Origin: Gaiellasilicea sp045403015
GTDB lineage: Bacteria > Actinomycetota > Thermoleophilia > Gaiellales > Gaiellaceae
Reading direction: 5' to 3'
NCBI GenBank assembly: GCA_045403015.1
Contig: JAXIPI010000163.1
Location: 1 to 25,233, forward strand
Length of the DNA: 25,233 bases
The notes below the pieces were generated by a model that saw only the letters and a program-made list of their open reading frames with translations, had not been told where the DNA came from and ran no database searches. This document shows positions 6,322 through 13,370 of this stretch, one piece after another (the first letter of the stretch is position 1; every line of letters begins with the position of its first letter). A program made the position numbers and the translations under genes.

Positions 6322-9060
6322 ATGGCAGTCGACGTCATCGGCAGGGACGAAGACCTCAGGTCTCTGTACGCGTTTCTCGACCGGCGGACGGCCGCGCAAG
6401 GCCCGACCGCGATTGCGCTCGAGGGCGAGGCCGGAATCGGCAAGTCGACGCTCTGGAGCGCTGCCGTCGACGCCGCCCGGGGGCGAGGTCTGCGCGTGCT
6501 CTCCTCGCGTCCGGCCGAGTCGGAGCGCGGCCTCGCTTACGCCTGCCTGGGCGACCTGTTCGAGGGAGCTCTCGAAGAGATCCTGCCCTCGCTGACCGCG
6601 CCGCAGCGCCGGGCACTCGAAGTCGCGCTCCTTGTTGAGGACGCGGAAGGCCGTCCTGTCGACACGAGGGCGCTCGGGGTGGCGGTCCGCAACGCCCTGC
6701 AGCTGCTCGCCGAGGGAGGGCTCGTCGTCGCGATCGACGACCTCCAATGGCTCGACGCCTCGTCGGAGTCCGCGCTCGGGTTCGCACTTCGCCGACTGCC
6801 CGACACCACCATGCTGCTGCTCTGGACTCGCCGTCTCGATGCGGGTGAGCAGACGTCTCACGTCGAGACCGCGCTCGACTCCGACCGGATCGACCGCGTC
6901 CGAGTGGGGCCGCTCAGCGTCGGTGCGACCCACCAGCTGCTCCGGGCACGACTCTCCCGGACGGTGCCGCGCCCGACGCTGCTCAGGCTGCACGAGGCAT
7001 CGGGAGGCAATCCGTTCTATGCCCTCGAGCTCGCACGCGCCCTGGGTGCCGATGGTTCGCTCGCGGATCCGACGCAGCCGCTGCCCGTTCCCGAGCGGCT
7101 GGAGGAGCTCGTATCCGCCCGGCTCGACGGCTTCACAGGCGAGACGCGCGAGGCGCTCGTGCTTGCTTCTGCACACGGACGACTTACCGTCACGGAACTC
7201 GCCCGCGTTGACATCGAGCAGAGCGCCCTCGAGTCGGCGCTCAGTGAACAGGTGATCGAGGTGGAGCGCGGGACGGTGCGGTTCACGCACCCGCTGCTGG
7301 CCTCCGTTCTCTATCAGGGGCTGCCCGTGGCCGAGCGGCAGCGTGCGCACCGCGCGCTCGCGGAGCTCGTCGAGGATCCGGTCGCCCGCGCTCGCCACCT
7401 CGCGCTCTCGACCGACCGGCCGGATGCTGAGCTCGCCGCAGTGCTCGAGGGAGCGGCCGAGACAGCCTCCGCGCATGGTGCGCCGATCGTTGCCGGCGAG
7501 CTCGGCGAGCACGCAGTCCGGCTGACGCCACCAGAGAGCCGCGCCGACTTCGACCGTCGCGCAGCTGCGGCGGTGCGGGCGCACCTTGCGGCCGGCGAGG
7601 TCGAGCGAGGCCGGGTGCTCGCGACCGAGCTTGCCGGCCGAGCCCAGCCGGGGGCAGAGCGCGCCCAAGCTCTCGTCCTCCTGGCCGAAACGGAGAGCAT
7701 GCTGCTCGCCGTGCCGCTGCTGAAGGAGGCGCTGGTGGAGCCGGGGGCACCGGCCGCGCTGCGGGCATCGATCCACCACCGCCTGAGCCTGGACGTGCGG
7801 TTCCGGGAAGGACTCGACACCGCGGAGGAGCACGCACTCGCCGCCGTCGAACTGGCTGAGCAGGTCGGGGACGCGGACCTTCGCGCGTCGGCCCTGAGCG
7901 GGCTCGCCCTGATCCAGCTCAACGCAGGTAAACCAGGCGCGCTCGAGCTCGCCGAGGAGGCCTACCAGCTCGTCTCCGGTGAGGCCTCGCAGGCCGCGGC
8001 CGACGTCGGATTCTCGCTTGCGCACATCCTGCTCTGGTCGGCCCACTTCGACCGCGCCCGCGCACTCCTCGACACCCTCTATGCGGACTGGAGTGAGCGG
8101 GACGAGCGAATGGCGGCCTACGCGCTCTGGTATCTCGCGATGGTCGAGCTGCGCATGGGGAACTACGAGCTGGCGGAGCAGCGCGCCCAGCAGTCGCGTC
8201 AGTTGCATGGTCTGTACGTGCGCGACGAGGCGGCGTCGCCGACGAGCCTGTTTCCGCTGATGCTCGCTGCTGCGCACCGCGGCGACCTCGCGCGCGCCCG
8301 GGAGCTCGCCGAGCAGGGCTGCCGGCTATCGGAGCTGCACGGCGTGCGCCTGCACGGGCCGTTGGCAACGCTCGGGACGGTCGAGCTCTGGAGCGGGGAT
8401 GCGGCCGCAGCCGTCGACCGCTTCAGAGTGACGGAGGAAATGACGGACGCGGCGGACGGCGCAGAGCCGACGATGCAGCTGTGGCGGTCCGAGCAGGTCG
8501 AGGCACTGCTCGAGCTCGGGCTAGTCGACGAAGCCGTCGCGCGTCTGGAAGCGTGGGAGGCGGGGGCGCAGCGGCTCGAACGCGCCTGGGCGCTGGCGCA
8601 CGCCACGCGCTGCCGCGGCCTTGTCGCAGCAGCGCGTGGCGACGTCGAGACGGCGGTGGCCCTCTTCACCGATGCGGTCGAGCAGCACGAAGCAGCGGGC
8701 GATCCGTTCGGTACGGCGCGGGCGCTGCTCGTGCTCGGCGTCACGCAGCGGCGCGCGCGGCAGAAACGGCCTGCGCGCGACGCGATCGAGCGGGCGCGGG
8801 CCGGCTTCGAGGAGCTCGGGGCCGACGGCTGGGCCGCGCGCGCGCGTGACGAGCTCGGTGCGATCGGCGGACGGACGCGTATCGAAGGCCTGACGCCGGC
8901 GGAGCGACGCGTGGCGGACCTCGTGGCGAAGGGACGGACGAACGCCGAGGTCGCCGCGTCGCTCTTCCTCGCGGAGCGCACGGTCGCGAGTCACCTCACC
9001 AGGGTCTACTCCAAGCTGGGCGTGCGCTCGCGCACCGAGCTCTCGCGAAAGCTCCGCTGA
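6322..9060 (+). CDS. LuxR-family large ATPase regulator (LAL type)
   Basis: A 912-aa signal-transducing transcription regulator. The N-terminal AAA/STAND ATPase has Walker A GEAGIGKST (35-43) and Walker B LVVAIDDLQWLD (about 134-145). The middle (about 330-830) is Ala/Leu-rich helical repeat of TPR type, the presumed ligand or partner sensor. The C-terminal 57 residues are a GerE/LuxR helix-turn-helix: LTPAERRVADLVAKGRTNAEVA, then ERTVASHLTRVYSKLGVRSRTEL. Length is typical for this family. Translation starts at the ATG at 6322, where the AAA_16-like VIGRDEDL opening begins; the GAGGA just upstream is too close (1 nt) for a normal ribosome site. The genes just downstream in the same direction (DUF4242-like and haloperoxidase-like) are candidate targets, with a palindrome at 9086-9098 between them. 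Confidence 0.92.
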   Translation: MAVDVIGRDEDLRSLYAFLDRRTAAQGPTAIALEGEAGIGKSTLWSAAVDAARGRGLRVLSSRPAESERGLAYACLGDLFEGALEEILPSLTAPQRRALEVALLVEDAEGRPVDTRALGVAVRNALQLLAEGGLVVAIDDLQWLDASSESALGFALRRLPDTTMLLLWTRRLDAGEQTSHVETALDSDRIDRVRVGPLSVGATHQLLRARLSRTVPRPTLLRLHEASGGNPFYALELARALGADGSLADPTQPLPVPERLEELVSARLDGFTGETREALVLASAHGRLTVTELARVDIEQSALESALSEQVIEVERGTVRFTHPLLASVLYQGLPVAERQRAHRALAELVEDPVARARHLALSTDRPDAELAAVLEGAAETASAHGAPIVAGELGEHAVRLTPPESRADFDRRAAAAVRAHLAAGEVERGRVLATELAGRAQPGAERAQALVLLAETESMLLAVPLLKEALVEPGAPAALRASIHHRLSLDVRFREGLDTAEEHALAAVELAEQVGDADLRASALSGLALIQLNAGKPGALELAEEAYQLVSGEASQAAADVGFSLAHILLWSAHFDRARALLDTLYADWSERDERMAAYALWYLAMVELRMGNYELAEQRAQQSRQLHGLYVRDEAASPTSLFPLMLAAAHRGDLARARELAEQGCRLSELHGVRLHGPLATLGTVELWSGDAAAAVDRFRVTEEMTDAADGAEPTMQLWRSEQVEALLELGLVDEAVARLEAWEAGAQRLERAWALAHATRCRGLVAAARGDVETAVALFTDAVEQHEAAGDPFGTARALLVLGVTQRRARQKRPARDAIERARAGFEELGADGWAARARDELGAIGGRTRIEGLTPAERRVADLVAKGRTNAEVAASLFLAERTVASHLTRVYSKLGVRSRTELSRKLR

Positions 9061-9085
9061 GGCGTACGAGCCACCGGAGCAAAGT

Positions 9086-9098
9086 TCAGACGTTCTGA
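9086..9098. promoter_or_regulatory. Small palindrome with overlapping direct repeat upstream of the haloperoxidase pair
   Basis: TCAGA-CGT-TCTGA is a perfect 5-bp inverted repeat with a 3-nt centre. GACGTT also occurs twice at an 8-bp period (9089-9094 and 9097-9102). The site lies about 25 bp upstream of the -10-like TAGCTT of the next gene, a sensible place for an activator. Which protein binds it is unknown; the adjacent LuxR-type regulator is an obvious candidate. Confidence 0.35.
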
Positions 9099-9123
9099 CG
9101 TTTTCAACAACTCGGCCCGGCCG

Positions 9124-9129
9124 TAGCTT
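9124..9129 (+). promoter_or_regulatory. -10-like hexamer TAGCTT, leaderless start
   Basis: TAGCTT ends 7 nt before the ATG at 9137, so transcription would begin at or next to the start codon. No ribosome site is seen before this ATG. No clear -35 box is visible. Confidence 0.45.
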
Positions 9130-9136
9130 CGATGCC

Positions 9137-9415
9137 ATGCCGAGTTACCTGGTTGAGACCTACCTCGCTCGCGGTCACGCCGGAGAGCGGACTGCGCGCG
9201 AGGCACGGGCACGCTCGGCCGCCGAGGAGTTGACCAAGGCTGGAACCACGGTCCGCTTCGACGGCGTCATCCATGTACCCGAGGACGAGATCTGCTTCTT
9301 CATGTTCGGCGCACCGTCGAGCCGGGAGGCTGCGCTCGTGGCACAGCGAGCCGCGCTCGACCCCTTTCGCGTCGTCGAAGCGGTCACGTCCGCAGAAGGA
9401 GGAAGCACATGCTGA
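9137..9415 (+). CDS. Small DUF4242 / SCO4226-like protein
   Basis: A 92-aa protein with the layout of DUF4242-type small ferredoxin-like proteins: an opening MPSYLVETYL strand, a central helix, then VIHVPEDEICFFMFGAPS and FRVVEAV near the end. Some relatives (SCO4226-like) have been described as nickel binding; whether this one binds metal cannot be told from sequence. No signal peptide. It overlaps the next gene by 7 nt (its stop TGA lies within the first codons of the haloperoxidase-like gene), so the two are translationally coupled. A -10-like TAGCTT lies 7 nt before the ATG. Specific role unknown. Confidence 0.75.
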   Translation: MPSYLVETYLARGHAGERTAREARARSAAEELTKAGTTVRFDGVIHVPEDEICFFMFGAPSSREAALVAQRAALDPFRVVEAVTSAEGGSTC

Positions 9416-10659
9416 GGAGACTCAAGCTGGTAAGTGTCGTCGCGGCTTTGACGGTGCTGGCCGCGCCGGCGGTTGCCCGCGCGGATGCAGTGACGCAGTG
9501 GAACGGGAACGCGGCGAACGCCCTGTTCGTCGTGGCGGGGCAGGGGCCGCAGGCGTCTGTGCCGCATCTCGCGATGGTGCACGGCGCCATCTACGACGCG
9601 GTGAACGCGATCGACCGCGGACACGAGGGCTACTTGCTGACGCCGCGAGTGGCGCAGCCGTTCGACTCGAAGGACGCGGCGGTCGCGGCCGCGGCGCACC
9701 GTGTGTTGCTGAACATCGTCCCGGCGCAGCAAGCCGTTCTCGACGCGCAGTACGCGGCGTCGCTGGCAGCGATCCCGGACGGCTCGGCGAAGACACGCGG
9801 GATCGCGGTGGGGGAGGCCGCCGCGGCGGCGATGATCGCCGCCAGGACGGACGACGGGCGTTTCGGTCTCTACCGTTTCCCGGTCGGATCTGGTCCGGGG
9901 GCGTGGAAGCCCGTCCTGCCGGCGTTCGTCAACGACCCGAACGCCTGGCTGAAGGACGTGCGGCCGTTCCTGATCGAGAGCGGCACTCAGTACCAGTCTG
10001 ACGGTCCGCTCTCGCTGGCCAGTCGGAAGTACGCACGCGAGTTCGACGAGGTGAAGTCGCTCGGCTCGGCCACGAGCACCACTCGCACGGCCGACCAGAC
10101 GCTCGCCGCCCGTTACTGGGCCGAGAACCCGCCTGCGACCTGGAGCCGGATCTTCCGGACGCTGTCCGTCCAGCAGGGCGTGTCGCTCGTCGACAACGCG
10201 CGCCTGTACGCGATGCTCTACATGACCGCGGCCGACTCGCTGATCACGGTCTGGAACGACAAGGCGCACTACCTGTTCTGGCGGCCGATCACGGCGATCC
10301 GCGAGGCTGACACGGATGGCAATCCACGGACGACGGCGGATCCGAACTGGCTGCCGCTGATTCCGACGCCGCCGTACACAGAGCACTCGTCCGGGCACAG
10401 CGGTCTCAGCGCTTCGTTCGTGGCGACGCTGCAGGACTTCTTCTGCACCGATCAGATCGGCTGGACGGACACCAACAACGGTGGCCTGACCCGGAGCTTC
10501 ACGCAGTTCTCGCAGGCGATCGACGAGATCATCGAGGCACGCGTCTGGTCGGGCATTCACTTCCACAATGCCGACGAGCAGGGCGCGAAGATCGGCAGGC
10601 AGGTCGCAAAGTGGCGCGAGCGGCACTTCTTCAAGGCCGTACGCCACCACGACGACTGA
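9409..10659 (+). CDS. Secreted vanadium-dependent haloperoxidase-like / PAP2-family protein
   Basis: A 416-aa protein with a Sec signal peptide (residues 1-26, cleavage near ARA-DA) and an all-helical vanadium haloperoxidase/PAP2 phosphatase domain. The oxyanion pocket signature is complete and in order: K285 and R292 (KAHYLFWRPI), S328-G329-H330 (EHSSGHSG), R378 and H384 (ARVWSGIHFHNADEQG). H330 would be the acid-base residue and H384 the vanadate- or phosphate-linked histidine. Such enzymes oxidise halides with peroxide or act as phosphatases; the pocket does not decide which. A good ribosome site (AAGGAGGAAG, 9396-9405) precedes the ATG. Coupled to the DUF4242-like gene, and ending 9 nt before a hairpin terminator. 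Secretion suggests an extracellular, possibly defensive or oxidative role (inference). Confidence 0.88.
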   Translation: MLRRLKLVSVVAALTVLAAPAVARADAVTQWNGNAANALFVVAGQGPQASVPHLAMVHGAIYDAVNAIDRGHEGYLLTPRVAQPFDSKDAAVAAAAHRVLLNIVPAQQAVLDAQYAASLAAIPDGSAKTRGIAVGEAAAAAMIAARTDDGRFGLYRFPVGSGPGAWKPVLPAFVNDPNAWLKDVRPFLIESGTQYQSDGPLSLASRKYAREFDEVKSLGSATSTTRTADQTLAARYWAENPPATWSRIFRTLSVQQGVSLVDNARLYAMLYMTAADSLITVWNDKAHYLFWRPITAIREADTDGNPRTTADPNWLPLIPTPPYTEHSSGHSGLSASFVATLQDFFCTDQIGWTDTNNGGLTRSFTQFSQAIDEIIEARVWSGIHFHNADEQGAKIGRQVAKWRERHFFKAVRHHDD

Positions 10660-10668
10660 CGGGGGCAA

Positions 10669-10699
10669 ACGGGCGGGTCGCACTCCGCGGCCCGCCCGT
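10669..10699. terminator. GC-rich hairpin, likely bidirectional terminator
   Basis: ACGGGCGGG (10669-10677) and CCCGCCCGT (10691-10699) form a perfect 9-bp stem around a 13-nt loop. It lies 9 nt after the haloperoxidase-like stop (plus) and 4 nt after the stop of a possible small minus-strand ORF, between two converging transcription units. There is no T-tract, as is common in high-GC actinobacteria. Confidence 0.6.
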
Positions 10700-10703
10700 G
10701 ACG

Positions 10704-10856
10704 TCAGCCGCTTGACGTCGACGCGTCGGCCTCCCTGGCACGCAGGATCAGTGCCTCGAGGCTCTGGGGATCCTGGTCTCCTTCGCCGGGAGTCTCGCCG
10801 GCGCTGAGATCGAGCTCCGTGTGCACGGCTCTCACCTGCAGGCCGGGCGAGAGCAC
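10704..10856 (-). CDS. Possible 50-aa ORF after the lipoprotein gene (doubtful)
   Basis: On the minus strand a frame with coding-like third-position GC bias runs from GTG 10856 to TGA 10704. It stays open for about 60 bases further upstream, overlapping the end of the lipoprotein gene out of frame. Predicted product starts VLSPGLQVRAVHTELDLSAG and ends LEALILRAREADASTSSG. It stops directly before the hairpin at 10669-10699, as the last gene of the minus-strand unit would. No ribosome site, no recognised family; it could be a gene remnant or chance reading frame in 3' untranslated sequence. It is the only candidate gene in the otherwise empty 10660-10902 stretch. Confidence 0.22.
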   Translation of the reverse strand: MLSPGLQVRAVHTELDLSAGETPGEGDQDPQSLEALILRAREADASTSSG

Positions 10857-10902
10857 GCTGGCCCAGGCGAACGTCGCTCGCCCGTCAGCGGAGGCGTCCT
10901 GT

Positions 10903-11427
10903 CTACTGGCGTCGTGCGACTACGCGAGCGAGATCCGAGGCCGCTCTCCGCAACCGCTCGACTTGCTCCTGCTCCGAGTCGTTGTCCGGATAGATCGTGC
11001 AGACCGCATTCCCGAAGGCAAAGTGGGTTTCCTCGTCGCCCTCGTATTTGACTTCCTTGACGGGTTGCAGCGGGTTGCTGGGTGACGCGTATAGGGCACA
11101 GTAGACCCAGCCTTGAGTACGCATGACGTCGTCGAATGCATCGGCAAGGCGCGGGTTGGGGCCAAACTGCGGGGCGTTCGATGCTTGCCGCTCGCTCTCC
11201 GTGCGGAGGCATTCGGGATCGTCGAACATCTCCAGGTCGTGCTCACGGAACACTCGAATCAACTCGGCTAGCTGGATCGGCTCAACCTCGCCACCGCGGC
11301 AAGCGCGGTCTGCGGGTACGGAGAGCGTCTCCAGGCTCTGCGCCGAGTTCTCACCACACGCAGCACCCAGCACGACCCCAGCAACGATCACACAGAGCGC
11401 GACGAGTGCTCGCACTAGAACCAACAT
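10903..11427 (-). CDS. Small cysteine-containing lipoprotein of unknown function
   Basis: A 174-aa protein with a clear export signal: MLVLVRALVALCVIVAGVVL followed by GAA-C24, a lipobox-like site. The mature part has four further cysteines (C43, C73, C110, C143), an even number that could form two disulfides outside the membrane. A C-terminal helix (SEQEQVERLRRAASDLARVV) ends it. No family recognised. The ATG at 11427 lies 4 nt after the stop of the DMT transporter gene, so it is very likely translated from the same transcript and may work with that transporter. Export and operon membership are well supported; function is unknown. Confidence 0.75.
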   Translation of the reverse strand: MLVLVRALVALCVIVAGVVLGAACGENSAQSLETLSVPADRACRGGEVEPIQLAELIRVFREHDLEMFDDPECLRTESERQASNAPQFGPNPRLADAFDDVMRTQGWVYCALYASPSNPLQPVKEVKYEGDEETHFAFGNAVCTIYPDNDSEQEQVERLRRAASDLARVVARRQ

Positions 11428-11431
11428 CTAG

Positions 11432-12319
11432 TCACCCATCGTCGATCAGTTGGGCTGCCGGGGGCTCGGCGGGTACCTCTTCCTTTCCGCTCTCACGCGC
11501 GAGCGAGATGACAATCGCGCCGACGAGGGCGAGGGCGAGGCCGACCACGGCGAGGAGGATGTGCCAACCCGGCCGGCTGAGACGCTCGTCCAGGAGCAGG
11601 ATCCCAATCAAGATTCCGACGATCGGGTTCGCGACCGAGACCGTGGCGACAGAAGGCGCGAGACGACCCGTTCCGAGCGACACCTGCTGCAACACGAAGC
11701 CGAGCACACCGGCAACCGCGACGGCGTAGCACTCCCAGTGGGAGAGCATCGTGCCCACGCTCTCGTGCAGGTAGTCGAGCGTGGGCTTCGTCAGCGCAGA
11801 CGAGAGCCCGAAGAGGATTCCCGCGACTGTGCCGTACACGGCCGCCTTCATCGCGAGGCCACCGCCGCTGCCGAAGACGAGCAGCAGGACGGAGAGGACC
11901 GAGAGCAGGCCGATCGTGATCGCCCACTGGGAGTTGGGCGCGTTCTCGTTCCCGCCGGCCGGGTCGCCGAAATACACGAACAAGCCGAGCCCGATGATGA
12001 TGACGACCGCGCCGATCACCTCCCGACGACCCACGTGCTGCTTCGTCAGGAAGTAGCCGAGCGGCAGCGCGAAGACGACAGTCGTGACGAGCAGCGGCTG
12101 GATGACCGAGAGGCGACCACGGTCGAGCGCGCCGGCCTGGAACAGGTAACCCGTGAGCAGCGCCAGCGTGCCGAACAGCCACGTCTTCTGCCCCGCGAGT
12201 CGCAGGAGCGACATCGGGTCGGCCAGGGAGATCGTCGGGAGGTTCAGCGCCCCCTTCTGTTGGAGCGCGGCCGCCAGCGCGAAGAGGAACGCCGCAACAA
12301 GCGCGAGAGTTGCAGCCAC
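11432..12319 (-). CDS. DMT-superfamily (EamA-like) membrane transporter
   Basis: A 295-aa polytopic membrane protein with about nine to ten hydrophobic helices from residue 1 to about 272, in two halves of similar layout as in EamA/NIPA-like DMT transporters, and a short acidic cytoplasmic tail. Typical features are the QQKGA segment early on, LSVIQPLLVTTVVFALPLGY in the first half and SVATVSVANPIVGILIGILLLDE in the second. Substrate cannot be predicted. The GTG start at 12319 is preceded by TAGTCT exactly 6 nt upstream and no ribosome site, suggesting a leaderless message. Followed after 4 nt by a lipoprotein gene. Divergent from the aldo/keto reductase gene with only 67 bp between start codons. 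Confidence 0.85.
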   Translation of the reverse strand: MAATLALVAAFLFALAAALQQKGALNLPTISLADPMSLLRLAGQKTWLFGTLALLTGYLFQAGALDRGRLSVIQPLLVTTVVFALPLGYFLTKQHVGRREVIGAVVIIIGLGLFVYFGDPAGGNENAPNSQWAITIGLLSVLSVLLLVFGSGGGLAMKAAVYGTVAGILFGLSSALTKPTLDYLHESVGTMLSHWECYAVAVAGVLGFVLQQVSLGTGRLAPSVATVSVANPIVGILIGILLLDERLSRPGWHILLAVVGLALALVGAIVISLARESGKEEVPAEPPAAQLIDDG

Positions 12320-12325
12320 GCGCGC

Positions 12326-12331
12326 AGACTA
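12326..12331 (-). promoter_or_regulatory. -10-like hexamer TAGTCT, leaderless start of the DMT gene
   Basis: On the minus strand TAGTCT is followed by 6 nt and then the GTG start at 12319. No ribosome site and no convincing -35 box. It sits back to back with a similar element (12375-12380) for the divergent gene. Confidence 0.45.
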
Positions 12332-12374
12332 CGGTGTGAGTCGGCCAGATATGAGCCTGCCGACACCGACGGGC

Positions 12375-12380
12375 TAGATT
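12375..12380 (+). promoter_or_regulatory. -10-like hexamer TAGATT, leaderless start of the aldo/keto reductase gene
   Basis: TAGATT lies 6 nt before the GTG at 12387 and no ribosome site intervenes. Confidence 0.45.
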
Positions 12381-12386
12381 CCGGAT

Positions 12387-13367
12387 GTGCAGTCGAGGCG
12401 TCTAGGGAAGATCGGCCGCGAGGTGTCCGAGATCGGGTTCGGCGCCTGGGCGATCGGGGGTAGCTGGGGCGAGACCGACGACAGCACGTCGCTGGCGGCG
12501 ATGCGAGCGGCGGTCGACGCGGGCGTCACGTTCTTCGACACGGCCGACGTCTACGGCGACGGCCACTCCGAGCGGCTGATTGCGACACTTCTCGAGGAGC
12601 GCAGTGAGCCGCTCGTCGTGGCGACGAAGTTCGGCCGGAGGGTGACGCTCGCGGTCGAGAACTACACGTACGACAACCTCCGTTCCTGGCTCGATCGCTC
12701 GCGCGAGAACCTCGGCGTCGACACGATCGATCTCGTCCAGCTTCACTGCCCGCCGTGGGAGACGTACTACACGCCGGCTATGTTCGAAGCCTGCGACCGG
12801 CTCGTGGAGGAAGGTTTCGTCCGCGCTTACGGGGTCAGCGTCGAGAAGGTGGAGGAAGCGCTGAAGGCGATCGAGTACCCGGGCGTCTCGACCGTGCAGA
12901 TCATCTTCAACATCTTCCGCCAGCGACCCGCCGAGCTCTTCTTCGAGCAAGCCCGCCTGCGCGACGTCGGCGTGATCGTCCGCGTTCCTCTGGCCTCGGG
13001 TCTGCTGACAGGCAAGTTCAACCGGGAGACGAGCTTCGCAGCGGACGACCATCGGACCTTCAACCGCCACGGCGAGCGCTTCGACGCGGGCGAGACGTTC
13101 GCCGGCGTCGACTTCGAGCGTGGCCTGGCGGTCGTCGAGGAGTTGCGGGCGCTCGTACCCGACGGCGCGACGCTGGCGCAACTCGCGCTGCGCTGGATTC
13201 TCGGCTTCGATGCGGTCTCGACGGTCATCCCGGGTGCCAAGACGCCCGAGCAGGCGCTGGCGAATGCGGCCGCAGCCGACCTGCCGCCGCTGCCCGAGGG
13301 CTCCCTGCGGACGATCGCAGCGATCTATCGCGAGCAGATCGCGCCGCAGGTCCACCACCTCTGGTAG
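12387..13367 (+). CDS. Aldo/keto reductase
   Basis: A 326-aa NADPH-dependent oxidoreductase of the aldo/keto reductase superfamily. The catalytic tetrad is intact: D51 and Y56 (FFDTADVYGDGHSE), K81 (VVATKFGR) and H120 (DLVQLHCPP). The C-terminal cofactor segment STVIPGAKTPEQALAN (278-293) is typical of the YajO/general stress protein 69-like branch. It probably reduces aldehydes or ketones in the cytoplasm; substrate unknown. The GTG start at 12387 is the first codon after a -10-like element and fits the usual RRLGKIGREVSEIGFG opening. Ends 3 nt before the end of the converging PQQ dehydrogenase gene. Confidence 0.92.
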   Translation: MQSRRLGKIGREVSEIGFGAWAIGGSWGETDDSTSLAAMRAAVDAGVTFFDTADVYGDGHSERLIATLLEERSEPLVVATKFGRRVTLAVENYTYDNLRSWLDRSRENLGVDTIDLVQLHCPPWETYYTPAMFEACDRLVEEGFVRAYGVSVEKVEEALKAIEYPGVSTVQIIFNIFRQRPAELFFEQARLRDVGVIVRVPLASGLLTGKFNRETSFAADDHRTFNRHGERFDAGETFAGVDFERGLAVVEELRALVPDGATLAQLALRWILGFDAVSTVIPGAKTPEQALANAAAADLPPLPEGSLRTIAAIYREQIAPQVHHLW

Positions 13368-13370
13368 TCG

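Noticed and set aside
6301..8277. 658-codon minus-strand frame opposite the LuxR-type regulator
   Set aside because: The plus strand carries Walker motifs and a LuxR HTH. The antisense product is Arg/Gly/Glu-rich without recognisable domains.
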